DNA of 64,000 bases from Petrimonas sp. Lineage in GTDB: Bacteria > Bacteroidota > Bacteroidia > Bacteroidales > Dysgonomonadaceae. Under the pieces are notes generated by a model, which searched no databases, was not told the DNA's origin, and saw only the letters and a program-made list of their open reading frames with translations. The DNA lies in assembly GCA_012839475.1 (NCBI GenBank), contig DUNG01000005.1:62001-126000 (forward strand), given 5' to 3'. Of this stretch, positions 52,721 through 61,657 are shown piece after piece (positions within the stretch are counted from its first letter, which is position 1; each line of letters starts with the position of its first letter). The translations under genes were made by a program, and so were the position numbers.

Positions 52721-53326
52721 ATGGCAAGGTATATTGGTCCAAAATCAAAGATCGCTCGTAAGTTCGGGGAGCCTATATTCGGTCCCGACAAAGTGCTCAC
52801 TAGAAAGAATTACCCGCCAGGGCAACATGGCAATTCACGCCGGAGGAAAACGTCGGAGTACGGTATCCAGTTGCGTGAGAAGCAGCGTGCAAAGTACACC
52901 TACGGTGTGCTCGAGAAGCAGTTCCGCCTAACGTTCGAGAGAGCCGAGCGGAGTCGTGGTATCACGGGTGAGGTGCTGTTACAACTGCTCGAATCACGAC
53001 TAGATAACATTGTTTACCGTTTGGGAATTTCACCTACTCGTGCTGGTGCTCGCCAGCTGGTATCACATCGCCATATCGTGGTGAACGGGAGAGTAGTGAA
53101 CATACCATCCTTCACGGTGAAGCCCGGAGACGTGGTAGGTGTACGCGAAAAAGCGAAATCGATGGAAGTGATCGTGGACTCCCTCACAGGGTTTAATCAT
53201 GGCAAGTACCCCTGGTTGGAATGGGATAAAGGCACCATGAGCGGAAAGTATTTGCATGTGCCGGAACGTGCTGACATCCCGGAAAACATTAAAGAACAAC
53301 TCATCGTAGAATTATATTCCAAATAA
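52721..53326 (+). CDS. rpsD: 30S ribosomal protein S4
   Basis: 201 residues. S4 nucleates 16S 5'-domain assembly and in E. coli represses the alpha operon. Recognised from [21 protein letters not shown], the S4 RNA-binding domain [40 protein letters not shown] and the C-terminal [13 protein letters not shown]. It lacks N-terminal zinc cysteines. Confidence 0.98.
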   Translation: MARYIGPKSKIARKFGEPIFGPDKVLTRKNYPPGQHGNSRRRKTSEYGIQLREKQRAKYTYGVLEKQFRLTFERAERSRGITGEVLLQLLESRLDNIVYRLGISPTRAGARQLVSHRHIVVNGRVVNIPSFTVKPGDVVGVREKAKSMEVIVDSLTGFNHGKYPWLEWDKGTMSGKYLHVPERADIPENIKEQLIVELYSK

Positions 53327-53333
53327 TAGATTC

Positions 53334-54335
53334 ATGGCAATTTTAGCATTCCAAAAACCCGATAAAGTAATCATGTTGCAGGAGGACGCGTTCCACGGCA
53401 AGTTCGAGTTCCGTCCCCTTGAGCCTGGATATGGCATCACGATAGGCAATGCCTTGCGCCGTATCTTGCTCTCTTCACTGGAAGGATTCGCGATTACATC
53501 GGTAAAAATAGAGGGTGTGGAGCACGAGTTTGCTTCCATACCGGGTGTTATTGATGATGTAACGGGGATCATTTTGAACCTGAAGAAAGTTCGCTTCAAA
53601 AGGATCGTGGAGGAGTTCGAAACAGAAAAGGTGAGCGTCGCTATTTCGGGAACGGAAGTGTTTAAGGCCGGGGATATTGGCAAGTTGCTTACTGGCTTTG
53701 AAGTGCTAAATCCTGAACTTGAAATCTGTCGGATGAATAAAAAAGCTGAACTACGTCTTGAGTTGACCATCAATAAGGGACGCGGTTACGTTTCTGCCGA
53801 TGAGAACAGGGAGGAACTCGCTACGGACGATGTTCAAGTTTTATTCATCGACTCCATATACACTCCAATCCGAAACGTGAAGTACGCCGTTGAAGATTAC
53901 CGTATCGAGCAAAAAACTGACTACGAAAAACTGGTTATCGAGATATCTACTGATGGTTCCATACAGCCAAAGGAGGCACTTAAGGAGGCCGCGAAAATCT
54001 TGATTCAACATTTCGTGTTGTTCTCGGACGACAACAAGATCATGCTGGATACCTCCGATTCTGAAAGCATCGAGGAGTTCGATGAGGAGGTGCTTCACAT
54101 GCGTCAGCTACTAAAACGCAAGTTGTCTGACCTGAACCTCTCCGTACGCGCGTTGAATTGCCTCAAGGCAGCCGACGTGGAGACGTTGGGTCAACTGGTC
54201 GTCTACAACCGGAACGACCTGCTTAAGTTCCGCAACTTTGGCAAGAAGTCACTTGCCGAGCTTGAAGAGTTGCTGGGTGGGCTGAACTTGACGTTTGGCA
54301 TGGATATAACGAAATACAAATTAGACAAAGAGTAA
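53334..54335 (+). CDS. rpoA: RNA polymerase alpha subunit
   Basis: 333 residues. The N-terminal domain (to about 230) for dimerisation and beta/beta' assembly has [43 protein letters not shown]-type text. The C-terminal domain (about 250-333) for upstream DNA and activator contact has [46 protein letters not shown]. Eight bases separate it from rplQ. Confidence 0.98.
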   Translation: MAILAFQKPDKVIMLQEDAFHGKFEFRPLEPGYGITIGNALRRILLSSLEGFAITSVKIEGVEHEFASIPGVIDDVTGIILNLKKVRFKRIVEEFETEKVSVAISGTEVFKAGDIGKLLTGFEVLNPELEICRMNKKAELRLELTINKGRGYVSADENREELATDDVQVLFIDSIYTPIRNVKYAVEDYRIEQKTDYEKLVIEISTDGSIQPKEALKEAAKILIQHFVLFSDDNKIMLDTSDSESIEEFDEEVLHMRQLLKRKLSDLNLSVRALNCLKAADVETLGQLVVYNRNDLLKFRNFGKKSLAELEELLGGLNLTFGMDITKYKLDKE

Positions 54336-54343
54336 CTACTGCA

Positions 54344-55078
54344 ATGAGACATAAAAGAAAAAACAACCATTTAGGCCGCAAGACCGCGCACCGCAAGGCG
54401 ATGTTATCCAACATGGCCACTTCGCTGATCATGCACAAGCGCATCTTTACCACGGTTCCTAAAGCAAAGGAACTGAGGAAATTCGTGGAACCCCTTATCA
54501 CCAAGAGCAAGGAAGATACCACCCATTCAAGGCGCCTTGTTTTTAGAAAGCTCCAGAATAAGCATGCCGTGCAGGAGCTGTTCCTGAACGTTTCGCCAAA
54601 GGTGGGTGATCGACCTGGCGGGTATACCCGTATCTTAAAGACCGGTTACCGCTTAGGGGATAACGCGTCTATGTGCTTTATTGAATTGGTTGATTTCAAC
54701 GAGAACATGTTGAGCGAGGGCAAGGCAAAGAGAACCAGAACCCGCCGTTCGCGCAGGAAATCTTCCGCTGCAGCGGTTGCTCCGGTAGCAGCGGGCGCGG
54801 AGACCCCCAAGGCAAAAACTGAAGAGGTGAATGCTAAGGAGGTGGCTGAGGCTACGGAGAGCGTTAAGGAGCCGGTGATCGTGAGCGAGGAAACCACGGA
54901 TGCTTCGATAACTGAACAAGTTGTTGAGGCTAAGGAAGCTACGGGAGTTGTAGAAGTCCCGGCCGAAGAGCCTGCTGATGAGACATCAACTGAACCCTCT
55001 GTAGAGGAACCTGCCCAGCCAGAAGATGCCCCAGCTTCTGAGGCAACAGCCAAGGAGGAACCTAAAAAAGAGGAATAA
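54344..55078 (+). CDS. rplQ: 50S ribosomal protein L17 with long acidic Ala/Glu-rich tail
   Basis: 244 residues. The first 130 are normal L17 ([73 protein letters not shown]). After a basic linker ([13 protein letters not shown]) comes a disordered acidic tail of about 100 residues rich in Ala, Glu, Val, Thr and Pro ([21 protein letters not shown]), roughly doubling the usual length. Its role is unknown. It is the last gene of the supercluster, followed after 12 bases by a strong terminator. Confidence 0.97.
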   Translation: MRHKRKNNHLGRKTAHRKAMLSNMATSLIMHKRIFTTVPKAKELRKFVEPLITKSKEDTTHSRRLVFRKLQNKHAVQELFLNVSPKVGDRPGGYTRILKTGYRLGDNASMCFIELVDFNENMLSEGKAKRTRTRRSRRKSSAAAVAPVAAGAETPKAKTEEVNAKEVAEATESVKEPVIVSEETTDASITEQVVEAKEATGVVEVPAEEPADETSTEPSVEEPAQPEDAPASEATAKEEPKKEE

Positions 55079-55090
55079 TTTCTCAATATA

Positions 55091-55119
55091 AACGCCGCGA
55101 CCCGCTCGCGGCGTTTTTT
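55091..55119 (+). terminator. Intrinsic terminator of the ribosomal supercluster
   Basis: AACGCCGCGA (55091-55100) pairs perfectly with TCGCGGCGTT (55106-55115) around CCCGC, followed by a T run (GTTTTTTA). A textbook rho-independent terminator 12 bases after rplQ. Confidence 0.92.
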
Positions 55120-55240
55120 ATACTTGACACTTTGCATTTTACCTGTTGATTTCTCTCTATGCCTAGACCGCTTTTTGATTGGCTACTTTTCATCTCGCGT
55201 GTTCAGAAAAATCTTTTCTATATATTTATCCACTATGCCG

Positions 55241-55272
55241 TTTGTGAATAGCTTTTTTTTCCTTTATTTTTG
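55241..55272 (+). promoter_or_regulatory. Promoter-like TTTG-N20-TATTTTTG immediately before the SGNH gene
   Basis: TTTG (55241-55244) and TATTTTTG (55265-55272) match the Bacteroidetes consensus with 20-base spacing. Transcription would begin around 55279, at or just inside the proposed ATG at 55277, so either the mRNA is leaderless, the true start is ATG 55301, or this promoter is not used. Confidence 0.5.
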
Positions 55273-55276
55273 TGGT

Positions 55277-56068
55277 ATGAGGCGATTGCACATAATATGG
55301 ATGACTTGGATGCTTTTCGCGGCGGTATTATATGCACAGGAAGGTGCCATGGACGTTCCCGAAAAGAGTGGTAAGACATATACCTTCTTGTTAACGGGAG
55401 CCTCATTTGCCTCGCCTAACAACGGGTGGTTCGAGATGGGGTGTGAACTGTTAGGAGCAAAACCGCTCAACCGCGCTGTCGGTGGTGAAGCGATCGCTAA
55501 CACCGCTAACCGGATGATAGAGGGAACGCTCTACTCCAAAGATGAGTTGGAGGAGATGGATGCCTTAGTGATCATGCATGTGCACGATAGAGATGTGTTT
55601 AACTCGTCCGGCCTGAAAGAGAAGTATAGCGATTATGAGACCCCTTTTACCCGCGATGACTATGCCGCCGCGTTCGACTACGTGATCAAACGCTACTTGA
55701 CGGAGTGTTACAACTTGAAGTTCGATGAGAGTTCTAAGTATTACAATACCTTGGGAGGGAAGCCGGCGGTAGTGGTACTTTGCACGGACTGGCACGACGG
55801 GAGGGTCACCTATAACTCATCGGTGCGCCAACTGGCCGAAAAATGGGGGTTCCCGGTGGTAGAGTTCGACAAGCTGATCGGTTTTTCTAAGAACACCCTT
55901 CATCCGGTTACGGGTGAACAGATTAGCCGTTTGTTCACGAGAGACAAGCAAGAGATTGAAGGAGAGACCTTCGGTTGGCATCCCGAGAATGGACAAGATA
56001 AATATATCCAACGCCGGATGGGGGCCATCTTTGCCGATACCATGCGTGAGATTTTCCCGATAGAGTAG
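55277..56068 (+). CDS. Secreted SGNH-hydrolase-like protein (DUF5040-like)
   Basis: The track ORF begins at 55124, but the ATG at 55277 (MRRLHIIWMTWMLFAAVLYAQ) gives a proper signal peptide; 263 residues. The block FLLTGASFASPNNGWFEMGCELLG has a GxSFA motif at the usual block I nucleophile position of SGNH esterases. NRAVGGEAIANTANRMIEG provides a block II-like Gly. VVVLCTDWHDG and GWHPENGQDKYIQRRMGAIFADTMREIF provide the C-terminal His (block V-like DxxHP variant, GWHP). I associate it with DUF5040. Likely a periplasmic carbohydrate or lipid esterase, substrate unknown. Monocistronic; a barrel-gene remnant follows. Confidence 0.7.
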   Translation: MRRLHIIWMTWMLFAAVLYAQEGAMDVPEKSGKTYTFLLTGASFASPNNGWFEMGCELLGAKPLNRAVGGEAIANTANRMIEGTLYSKDELEEMDALVIMHVHDRDVFNSSGLKEKYSDYETPFTRDDYAAAFDYVIKRYLTECYNLKFDESSKYYNTLGGKPAVVVLCTDWHDGRVTYNSSVRQLAEKWGFPVVEFDKLIGFSKNTLHPVTGEQISRLFTRDKQEIEGETFGWHPENGQDKYIQRRMGAIFADTMREIFPIE

Positions 56069-56209
56069 TCAAAAAGCGTAGCCAATCGAGATATATCCCC
56101 ATGGTAGAACGCCCTTTCCACTATATTCTTCTAATCCTGTTTCGGCATATTTCCCGTAAGTAGGCGAGAATCCTATGCGGAATTGAACCCCTTTGTTCCC
56201 TTCATATCG
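56069..56209 (-). pseudogene. Remnant of an outer-membrane beta-barrel gene (C-terminal 46 codons)
   Basis: On the minus strand, one frame reads RYEGNKGVQFRIGFSPTYGK and on to LPWGYISIGYAF followed by TGA. Alternating strands and a terminal aromatic residue are typical of an outer-membrane barrel C-terminus. A stop codon lies directly upstream (56210-56212) and no start codon is available, so only a decayed 3' end remains. It begins right at the stop of the SGNH gene on the opposite strand. The 56213-56265 stretch holds nothing recognisable. Confidence 0.6.
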
Positions 56210-56265
56210 TTACCCTATTCATGCGGAGCTGACAAAATTGGGGCCAGTAAATAGATAACATGCAT

Positions 56266-57492
56266 CTACTCTTCCCAAACGAGGTAAGCAGATACTAACC
56301 AGTGATTGAGCTTATCCTCTGTGATTGGAGTGGATTCCGGGATGCTGATGGTGAGGGTATGGTTGCCGGGGGCGAGGTCGTTCAGGTCCACCTCTACCGG
56401 CGGAACGTCGCTTCCCGGGCACCAGTTGCTGCGGGAGAGGTCGGACGATGCCAGGGGTTCCTCTATCTCCTTTACCTCCCGCTTTCCTCCTTGGGCGATA
56501 AAGGCTATGGGGCGCGTACGGAGCCAAACACCCGAGGTGGGGTTAAAGCGTCGGAAGGAGGCGCAGTCGGTACGCCAAGGGAGAAAATTTAATACCTCTT
56601 CCCCGTCTACGTAAAGGATGTTGTGCTGTGGGCGAAACTCATCACCGCCGGAGTGGCCCCCATGGCCGGTGGTGATGTACTTGAGACGGGTGTTTTTCGC
56701 GTTTTTGGGGAGCGTGAAGTCGATCACCACATCCCGCCTGGAGAAAATATCCGGGTGTTTCTGCCCGATGTAGTAGTTGGTGTTGATCAAAGGTTCAACG
56801 TGAAACCGTGGCTTCGCATCACCGGTTATGGCACTTTCGGTGAAGGTGAACCGGGCGTCTACCTTATACCCCTCGGCAGTCCACGTGTCCACGTAGATGC
56901 CCACGTACGTTTCACCTTCCAGTAGGGGGAGGAGGTCGGTGATATCTTGTTTCCAGGTGACCGCTTCGGCCCACCCGTCGATATAGACCGGCCGGCGCTT
57001 CGCGGAAACTGAGTCCTCATTACTGCTAAAGTGTCCCACGCCAAACGGGGTCATGAACCGCATGAGCTCCACGGTGGGAAGGTATCCCTCTCCCGGGGTG
57101 ATCCCGGGGAGTTGCTCGTAACGGGTGGTGTCGTGCGGCGGGTACGAGGCCCTGCCGGCCGCCACGTCGATCATACTGATAGCCGATGCGCGGGGGATCA
57201 CGAAGCAGGAGCCCGACTTGTCCCAGGGGTCACCATTCGAAACCAGCGTAATCTCGATTTCTGCCTCGGTGTATAGGGTAAATTCGGGAATCTCTATTTT
57301 TTTTAGTGCGATGCGCCCGTTCCCCAAGTAGGTAACCCCATCTTTTTCAACTACACCATTCGGGTAGTTTGACGGGTTGAACAACACAGGAATATTTTGG
57401 AATAGCTCCACTGTTACGGGCGCTTGGGTGCGTTGGGCAACGACCGAGAGGGTCGCGGCAAAAGTGATCGATAAAAGCAGCGTTCGTTTCAT
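56266..57492 (-). CDS. Peptide-N-glycosidase F-like secreted enzyme
   Basis: 408 residues with a signal peptide ([20 protein letters not shown]). Two eight-stranded sandwich domains are expected. [14 protein letters not shown] has Asp91 at the place of the catalytic Asp60 of Flavobacterium PNGase [17 protein letters not shown] has Glu285 at the place of Glu206. [16 protein letters not shown] and [17 protein letters not shown] are also typical. The enzyme cleaves N-glycans from asparagine of glycoproteins. It fits well with the three GH92 mannosidases elsewhere in the window, but is not linked to them in an operon. The gene stands alone, divergent from the Nif3-like gene across about 106 bases with an inverted repeat. 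Confidence 0.88.
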   Translation of the reverse strand: MKRTLLLSITFAATLSVVAQRTQAPVTVELFQNIPVLFNPSNYPNGVVEKDGVTYLGNGRIALKKIEIPEFTLYTEAEIEITLVSNGDPWDKSGSCFVIPRASAISMIDVAAGRASYPPHDTTRYEQLPGITPGEGYLPTVELMRFMTPFGVGHFSSNEDSVSAKRRPVYIDGWAEAVTWKQDITDLLPLLEGETYVGIYVDTWTAEGYKVDARFTFTESAITGDAKPRFHVEPLINTNYYIGQKHPDIFSRRDVVIDFTLPKNAKNTRLKYITTGHGGHSGGDEFRPQHNILYVDGEEVLNFLPWRTDCASFRRFNPTSGVWLRTRPIAFIAQGGKREVKEIEEPLASSDLSRSNWCPGSDVPPVEVDLNDLAPGNHTLTISIPESTPITEDKLNHWLVSAYLVWEE

Positions 57493-57532
57493 AAAAGGCA
57501 GCGTAAACGTAAAACAAAATGGAAATAATGAA

Positions 57533-57563
57533 CGCGAATGTACGAAAAAAAACTATATTCGCG
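57533..57563. promoter_or_regulatory. Inverted repeat in the PNGase F/Nif3 divergent promoter region
   Basis: CGCGAATGTA (57533-57542) and TATATTCGCG (57554-57563) are inverted with one G:T mismatch and an A-rich 11-base spacer. Lying between divergent genes, it may be an operator for one or both. No partner regulator is known. Confidence 0.4.
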
Positions 57564-57598
57564 TAGGTAACCCATTCATTCACTAACCCTTTGTGTAT

Positions 57599-58693
57599 AT
57601 GCGTGTAAAAGAGGTCATACAGCTTATTGAGCAGGTGGCTCCCCTGCCGTTACAGGAAGAGTACGATAATAGCGGCTTACAGGTGGGCGACCCAAATCGT
57701 GAAGTAACCGGTGCGCTGCTGGCGATAGATGTAACCGAGAACGTGATGGATGAGGCGATTTCTTTGGGGTGCAATCTCATTGTATCACACCACCCCCTCG
57801 CGTTTCGTCCGTTTAAATCGTTAACCGGTAGGAACTACGTGGAGCGTTGTATCATGAAGGCGATAAAGCATGACATCGTGGTCTACGCGGCACACACCAA
57901 CCTCGATAATGCCTGGAACGGGGTGAACTTTAAGTTAGCGGAGAAACTGGAGCTGCAGAACGTGAAGATACTTGAGCCTAAAAGGGGGGCACTGCTCAAA
58001 TTCGTGACTACCGTGCCAGTACAACAGGCCGATAGTGTCCGAAATGCCCTCTTTAACGCGGGGGCCGGTCATATCGGGAACTACGATAACTGCAGTTACA
58101 ACCTAACCGGTAGGGGCACTTTCCGGGCTAAAGAGGGTGCTAACCCCCACGTGGGAGAGCTAAATAGACTCCACTTCGAGGAGGAGATACGCGTTGAAAC
58201 TGTAATCCCGGCGATGAAAAAAGAGGAGGTGCTACGGGCACTCATGGCGGTACACCCGTACGAAGAGCCCGTCTATGACCTATACCCGATCGTGAACGAG
58301 TGGCCAAGGAGTGGTAGTGGGGTCGCGGGTGTTCTCCCGGAACCGATGCCGGAGCAGGAGTTCCTTTACCTGCTTAAAGACCTTTTTAACCTGCCCGTAA
58401 TCCAGCACTCTAAGATGCGGGGTAAAGAGATCAGGGACGTTGCCCTTTGTGGAGGTGCAGGTGCCTTCCTGATACCTAAAGCGATTACCTACGGTGCCGA
58501 TGCGTTTATCACGGGAGAGGCCAGGTACAACGACTTCCATGACGTGGAAGATAAGCTACTGCTCGCGGTAGTAGGACATCACGAGTCGGAGATTTGCACG
58601 AAAGAGATCTTTTATGAGCTTATTTCCAGAAAATTTCCTACCTTTGCCCTACATAAGTCGGCGTTCGACTCGAACCCGGTTAAGTACCTGTGA
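57599..58693 (+). CDS. Nif3-like (DUF34) dinuclear-metal-centre protein
   Basis: ATG 57599 (MRVKEVIQLIEQVAPLPLQEEYDNSGLQVGDP) is preferred to GTG 57593. 364 residues. Metal ligands: ISHHPLAFRPFKSL-type HH pair (VSHHPL), AAHTNLDNA and VGHHESE near the C-terminus. The centre (about 130-235: FVTTVPVQQADSVRNALFNAGAGHIGNY ... VHPYEEPVYDLY) is the PII/CutA-like insert found in YqfO-type members. The family is a toroidal hexamer with debated function, possibly GTP cyclohydrolase I-like or a metal chaperone. It is paired with the zinc-ribbon gene 192 bases downstream, a conserved neighbourhood. Confidence 0.92.
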   Translation: MRVKEVIQLIEQVAPLPLQEEYDNSGLQVGDPNREVTGALLAIDVTENVMDEAISLGCNLIVSHHPLAFRPFKSLTGRNYVERCIMKAIKHDIVVYAAHTNLDNAWNGVNFKLAEKLELQNVKILEPKRGALLKFVTTVPVQQADSVRNALFNAGAGHIGNYDNCSYNLTGRGTFRAKEGANPHVGELNRLHFEEEIRVETVIPAMKKEEVLRALMAVHPYEEPVYDLYPIVNEWPRSGSGVAGVLPEPMPEQEFLYLLKDLFNLPVIQHSKMRGKEIRDVALCGGAGAFLIPKAITYGADAFITGEARYNDFHDVEDKLLLAVVGHHESEICTKEIFYELISRKFPTFALHKSAFDSNPVKYL

Positions 58694-58885
58694 AAATGGC
58701 GGTTTGACTTGTTCCCGCGTTTACAGGAAAAGTGTGGTAATGAAAACGGTAGATTGCCGTTGCATTGCTGCATTTTTTGTTAAAGCATCGCTGTCAATCA
58801 GTTCACGTAAAGTACACAAGCGACAAGAATAATTCACCCAATGGGTACTGTTACAGCAATAAAGACTCTAATAAATATTTAAACT

Positions 58886-59653
58886 ATGGCGACAAGAAAG
58901 AAAAGTACCGAACAAGAGATGTCAGTAGAAGGCAAGCTGAAAGCACTGTATACATTGCAATCCTACCTGTCGGAGATCGACCGTATCAAAACGCTACGAG
59001 GAGAGCTGCCGCTAGAGGTGGCCGACCTGGATGACGAGATCGCGGGGTTGGGCACGCGGATCAATAACTTCGAGCTTGAGCTGAAAGAACTGGACACGAA
59101 TACCAAACTACAGAAAGGAAAGATAGAAACCAGTAAGGCGAGGATTGAGAGATACAACACGCAACTCGATAACGTGCGCAATAGCAAGGAGTACGACCAC
59201 CTATCGAAGGAGATCGAATTTGAAACGCTGGAGATTGAGTTGGCCGAAAAACATATTCGTGAATATGGACAGGAGATAGTGAATATCAATGAGCAGATTG
59301 ATATTGCCAACGAGCAACTCAAAGATAAAACTTCCGATCTGGAGCATAAGAAGAAGGAGTTGGACGACATCATCTCCGAAACGAAGTCGCAAGAAGAGAC
59401 AATACGGGAAAAGGCCAAGAAGACCGAAAAGAGCATCGATCCGAGGTTGCTGGCGGCTTTTAAACGCATTCGTAAGAATGCACGCAACGGTCTGGGTGTT
59501 GTACCCATTCAACGTGGTGCTTGCGGTGGCTGCTTTAACAAGATCCCACCACAAAAGCAGATGGATATCAAGCTGGGTAAAAAGGTGATCGTTTGTGAGT
59601 ATTGCGGGCGAATCATGATTGACCCGGAAATGGCGGGGATTCAAGAGAAGTAG
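58886..59653 (+). CDS. Coiled-coil C4-type zinc-ribbon protein
   Basis: 255 residues, no signal. Residues about 15-190 form a long antiparallel coiled coil (LSEIDRIKTLRGELPLEVADLDDEIAGLG; RNSKEYDHLSKEIEFETLEIELAEKH). The C-terminus is a zinc ribbon with CGGCFNKIPPQKQMDIKLG ... VICEYCGRIM-type CxxC pairs (the sequence reads VIVCEYCGRIM). Same architecture as HP0958/CT398 family proteins, which bind nucleic acid or assist flagellar or RNA functions in other groups. In Bacteroidetes it accompanies Nif3, as here. Function in this organism unknown. Confidence 0.9.
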   Translation: MATRKKSTEQEMSVEGKLKALYTLQSYLSEIDRIKTLRGELPLEVADLDDEIAGLGTRINNFELELKELDTNTKLQKGKIETSKARIERYNTQLDNVRNSKEYDHLSKEIEFETLEIELAEKHIREYGQEIVNINEQIDIANEQLKDKTSDLEHKKKELDDIISETKSQEETIREKAKKTEKSIDPRLLAAFKRIRKNARNGLGVVPIQRGACGGCFNKIPPQKQMDIKLGKKVIVCEYCGRIMIDPEMAGIQEK

Positions 59654-59829
59654 GGCGACTTAACATTCAACGTCTAATGATCATCGTTGTTTAGGTGTTG
59701 ACTGGCCTGTTTCCCTGGCTTAAGATAGAGAAGCGGATGGAGTTGTTGTTTCGAATAGAAACAAATAGGAGTAAAGGGTAACTGTTTTTTTGCAAATTGA
59801 AGTTTTTTTGAAGAAAACGTGGAAAATAT

Positions 59830-59860
59830 TTTGTAAGTTCCCTTTTTCATGTTTACTTTG
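59830..59860 (+). promoter_or_regulatory. Promoter of the leucine operon
   Basis: TTTG (59830-59833), a 19-base spacer and TTACTTTG (59853-59860) match the TTTG-N19-TAnnTTTG consensus at all but one position. The predicted start near 59867 leaves about 24 bases before the leader-peptide ATG. The preceding 59654-59829 has nothing recognisable. Confidence 0.65.
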
Positions 59861-59890
59861 TATCCGCTCAATATAGGTAAAGTATATACA

Positions 59891-59956
59891 ATGTACAACA
59901 ACATCGCTATTCTAGTCGTCTCCATTATTCTCCTTTTGCATGTCATCGGGGGGTGA
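59891..59956 (+). CDS. Leader peptide of the leucine operon attenuator (MYNNIAILVVSIILLLHVIGG)
   Basis: A 21-codon ORF absent from the track. Five Ile, four Leu and three Val make up 12 of 21 residues, with a run LVVSIILLL. That composition is typical of ilv/leu leader peptides, whose translation speed reports the supply of charged branched-chain tRNAs. Its ATG lies 24 bases after the predicted transcript start. The stop TGA (59954-59956) lies inside the antiterminator arm, and the terminator follows 40 bases later. AGG (59876-59878) could be a weak ribosome site. Confidence 0.75.
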   Translation: MYNNIAILVVSIILLLHVIGG

Positions 59957-60026
59957 GACAGGAATATCGTTGGATGAACGAAAAAATATAAGGATAACCT
60001 TTCTCACCCGGTGGGAAAGGTTTTTT
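59951..60026 (+). promoter_or_regulatory. Transcription attenuator of the leucine operon (antiterminator and terminator)
   Basis: Terminator: AACCTTTCTCAC (59996-60007) pairs fully (one G:U) with GTGGGAAAGGTT (60011-60022), with a three-base loop and six T (60021-60026). Competing antiterminator: GGGTGAGACAGG (59951-59962) pairs with CCTTTCTCACCC (59998-60009) at 11 of 12 positions and takes the left terminator arm. A ribosome stalled at the Ile/Leu/Val codons leaves the antiterminator arm free, so leuA is read; one reaching the stop codon covers it, so the terminator forms. leuA starts 38 bases after the T run. Confidence 0.78.
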
Positions 60027-60063
60027 CATTTTAACGGGGATGCTTAATTTTTAAAGTAACAGT

Positions 60064-61551
60064 ATGGAGCGCATATATGTTTTTGATACCACGTTGAGGG
60101 ATGGGGAGCAGGTGCCCGGCTGCCAGTTGAACACTATCGAGAAGATACAGATCGCGCAGTCGCTTGAATCGCTCGGCGTGGACGTGATCGAGGCCGGCTT
60201 CCCGGTTTCGAGCCCGGGAGACTTCCAGTCTGTCGTGGAGATCTCTAAGGCGGTCACCTGGCCCACCATCTGCGCGCTCACCCGGGCGGTGAAGAAGGAT
60301 ATCGAGGTGGCGGCCGAGTCGCTTCAATACGCAAAGCGTAAACGCATTCACACGGGGATTGGAACTTCCGACTTCCATATTCGCCACAAGTTCAATTCCA
60401 ACCGTGAGGAGATACTGGAACGGGCGGTGAAGGCGGTAAGGTACGCGAGGCGATTCGTGGATGACGTGCAGTTTTACGCCGAAGATGCCGGCCGTACCGA
60501 TAACGAGTACCTGGCACGGGTGGTGCAGGCGGTAATTGATGCCGGCGCCACGGTCGTGAATATTCCCGATACTACCGGCTACTGCTTTCCCGACGAGTAC
60601 GGTGCGAAGATAAAGTACCTGATCGACAACGTGGATATGAAGCAGGCGATCCTGGCGACCCACTGTCATCAAGACCTGGGCATGGCCACGGCCAACACCA
60701 TCGTAGGTGTGTTGAATGGGGCGCGGCAGGTAGAGGTGACCGTGAACGGTATCGGCGAACGTGCCGGGAACACTTCGTTAGAGGAGGTGGTGATGGCCTT
60801 CAAAAGCCATAAGGAGAGAGGATTCGATACCAATATCAACACGCAGTACATATACGGCATTAGTCGACAAGTATCGAGCTTGATGAACATGCCAGTGCAA
60901 CCCAACAAGGCCATCGTGGGAAGGAACGCCTTCGCGCACTCCTCCGGGATTCACCAGGACGGGGTTCTCAAGAACGTGGAGACCTACGAGATTATCGATC
61001 CGAAAGAGGTGGGCATTGACGACAACGCGATCCTCCTCACCGCACGTAGCGGTCGAGCGGCGCTCAAGAACAGACTCGCTATACTGGGTGTGAAGCTGAG
61101 CGACGAGGAGCTGGATAAGGTGTACCAGAACTTCTTGAACCTGGCCGATAAAAAGAAAAATATCCGGGATGAGGACTTGCTGATGTTGGTCGGCAGGGAG
61201 TCCAGTAAAGCCCGTATCAAGGTGGAGTACCTGCAAGTGGTATGTGGTATCGGGGTGCGCGATGTAGCCAGCATCGGGCTCAATATCGCCGGGGAGCAGT
61301 TTGAAGCCACGGCAACCGGCAATGGTCCGGTTGATGCGGCCATCCGGGCGGTGAAGAACATCATTAAACGGAAGATGAAGATACAGGAGTTCCTGATACA
61401 AGCCATGGACCATGGAAGCGACGACGTTGGCAAGGTGCATATGCAGGTGGAACATAATAACAAGCACTATTACGGCTTCGCGGCCAATACCGATATTATC
61501 GCGGCCTCGGTGGAGGCGTTTATCGATGCGGTCAACAAGTTCGTGGAATAA
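60064..61551 (+). CDS. leuA: 2-isopropylmalate synthase
   Basis: 495 residues, cytosolic; condenses acetyl-CoA with 2-oxoisovalerate in the first step of leucine synthesis. The HMGL-like TIM barrel has [47 protein letters not shown] (metal His) and [19 protein letters not shown]. The C-terminal LeuA dimer/allosteric domain (about 380-495) includes [20 protein letters not shown] and is where leucine feedback acts. First gene of the operon, downstream of the attenuator. Standard length. Confidence 0.97.
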   Translation: MERIYVFDTTLRDGEQVPGCQLNTIEKIQIAQSLESLGVDVIEAGFPVSSPGDFQSVVEISKAVTWPTICALTRAVKKDIEVAAESLQYAKRKRIHTGIGTSDFHIRHKFNSNREEILERAVKAVRYARRFVDDVQFYAEDAGRTDNEYLARVVQAVIDAGATVVNIPDTTGYCFPDEYGAKIKYLIDNVDMKQAILATHCHQDLGMATANTIVGVLNGARQVEVTVNGIGERAGNTSLEEVVMAFKSHKERGFDTNINTQYIYGISRQVSSLMNMPVQPNKAIVGRNAFAHSSGIHQDGVLKNVETYEIIDPKEVGIDDNAILLTARSGRAALKNRLAILGVKLSDEELDKVYQNFLNLADKKKNIRDEDLLMLVGRESSKARIKVEYLQVVCGIGVRDVASIGLNIAGEQFEATATGNGPVDAAIRAVKNIIKRKMKIQEFLIQAMDHGSDDVGKVHMQVEHNNKHYYGFAANTDIIAASVEAFIDAVNKFVE

Positions 61552-61657
61552 TTTTTGATGGATACAAGTGGCTGATGGATCGCGAAATTCATGAGGTCTT
61601 CGCTCTGAAAGCTCATACAGTAATAAATAGACGAAAGTTCAATTAAGTAATAGCAGT

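Noticed and set aside
55124-55276. Upstream extension of the SGNH ORF
   Set aside because: Crosses the best promoter match; the signal peptide begins at 55277.
60778-61467. 229-codon ORF antisense to leuA
   Set aside because: Shadow ORF; the leuA frame has full family conservation.
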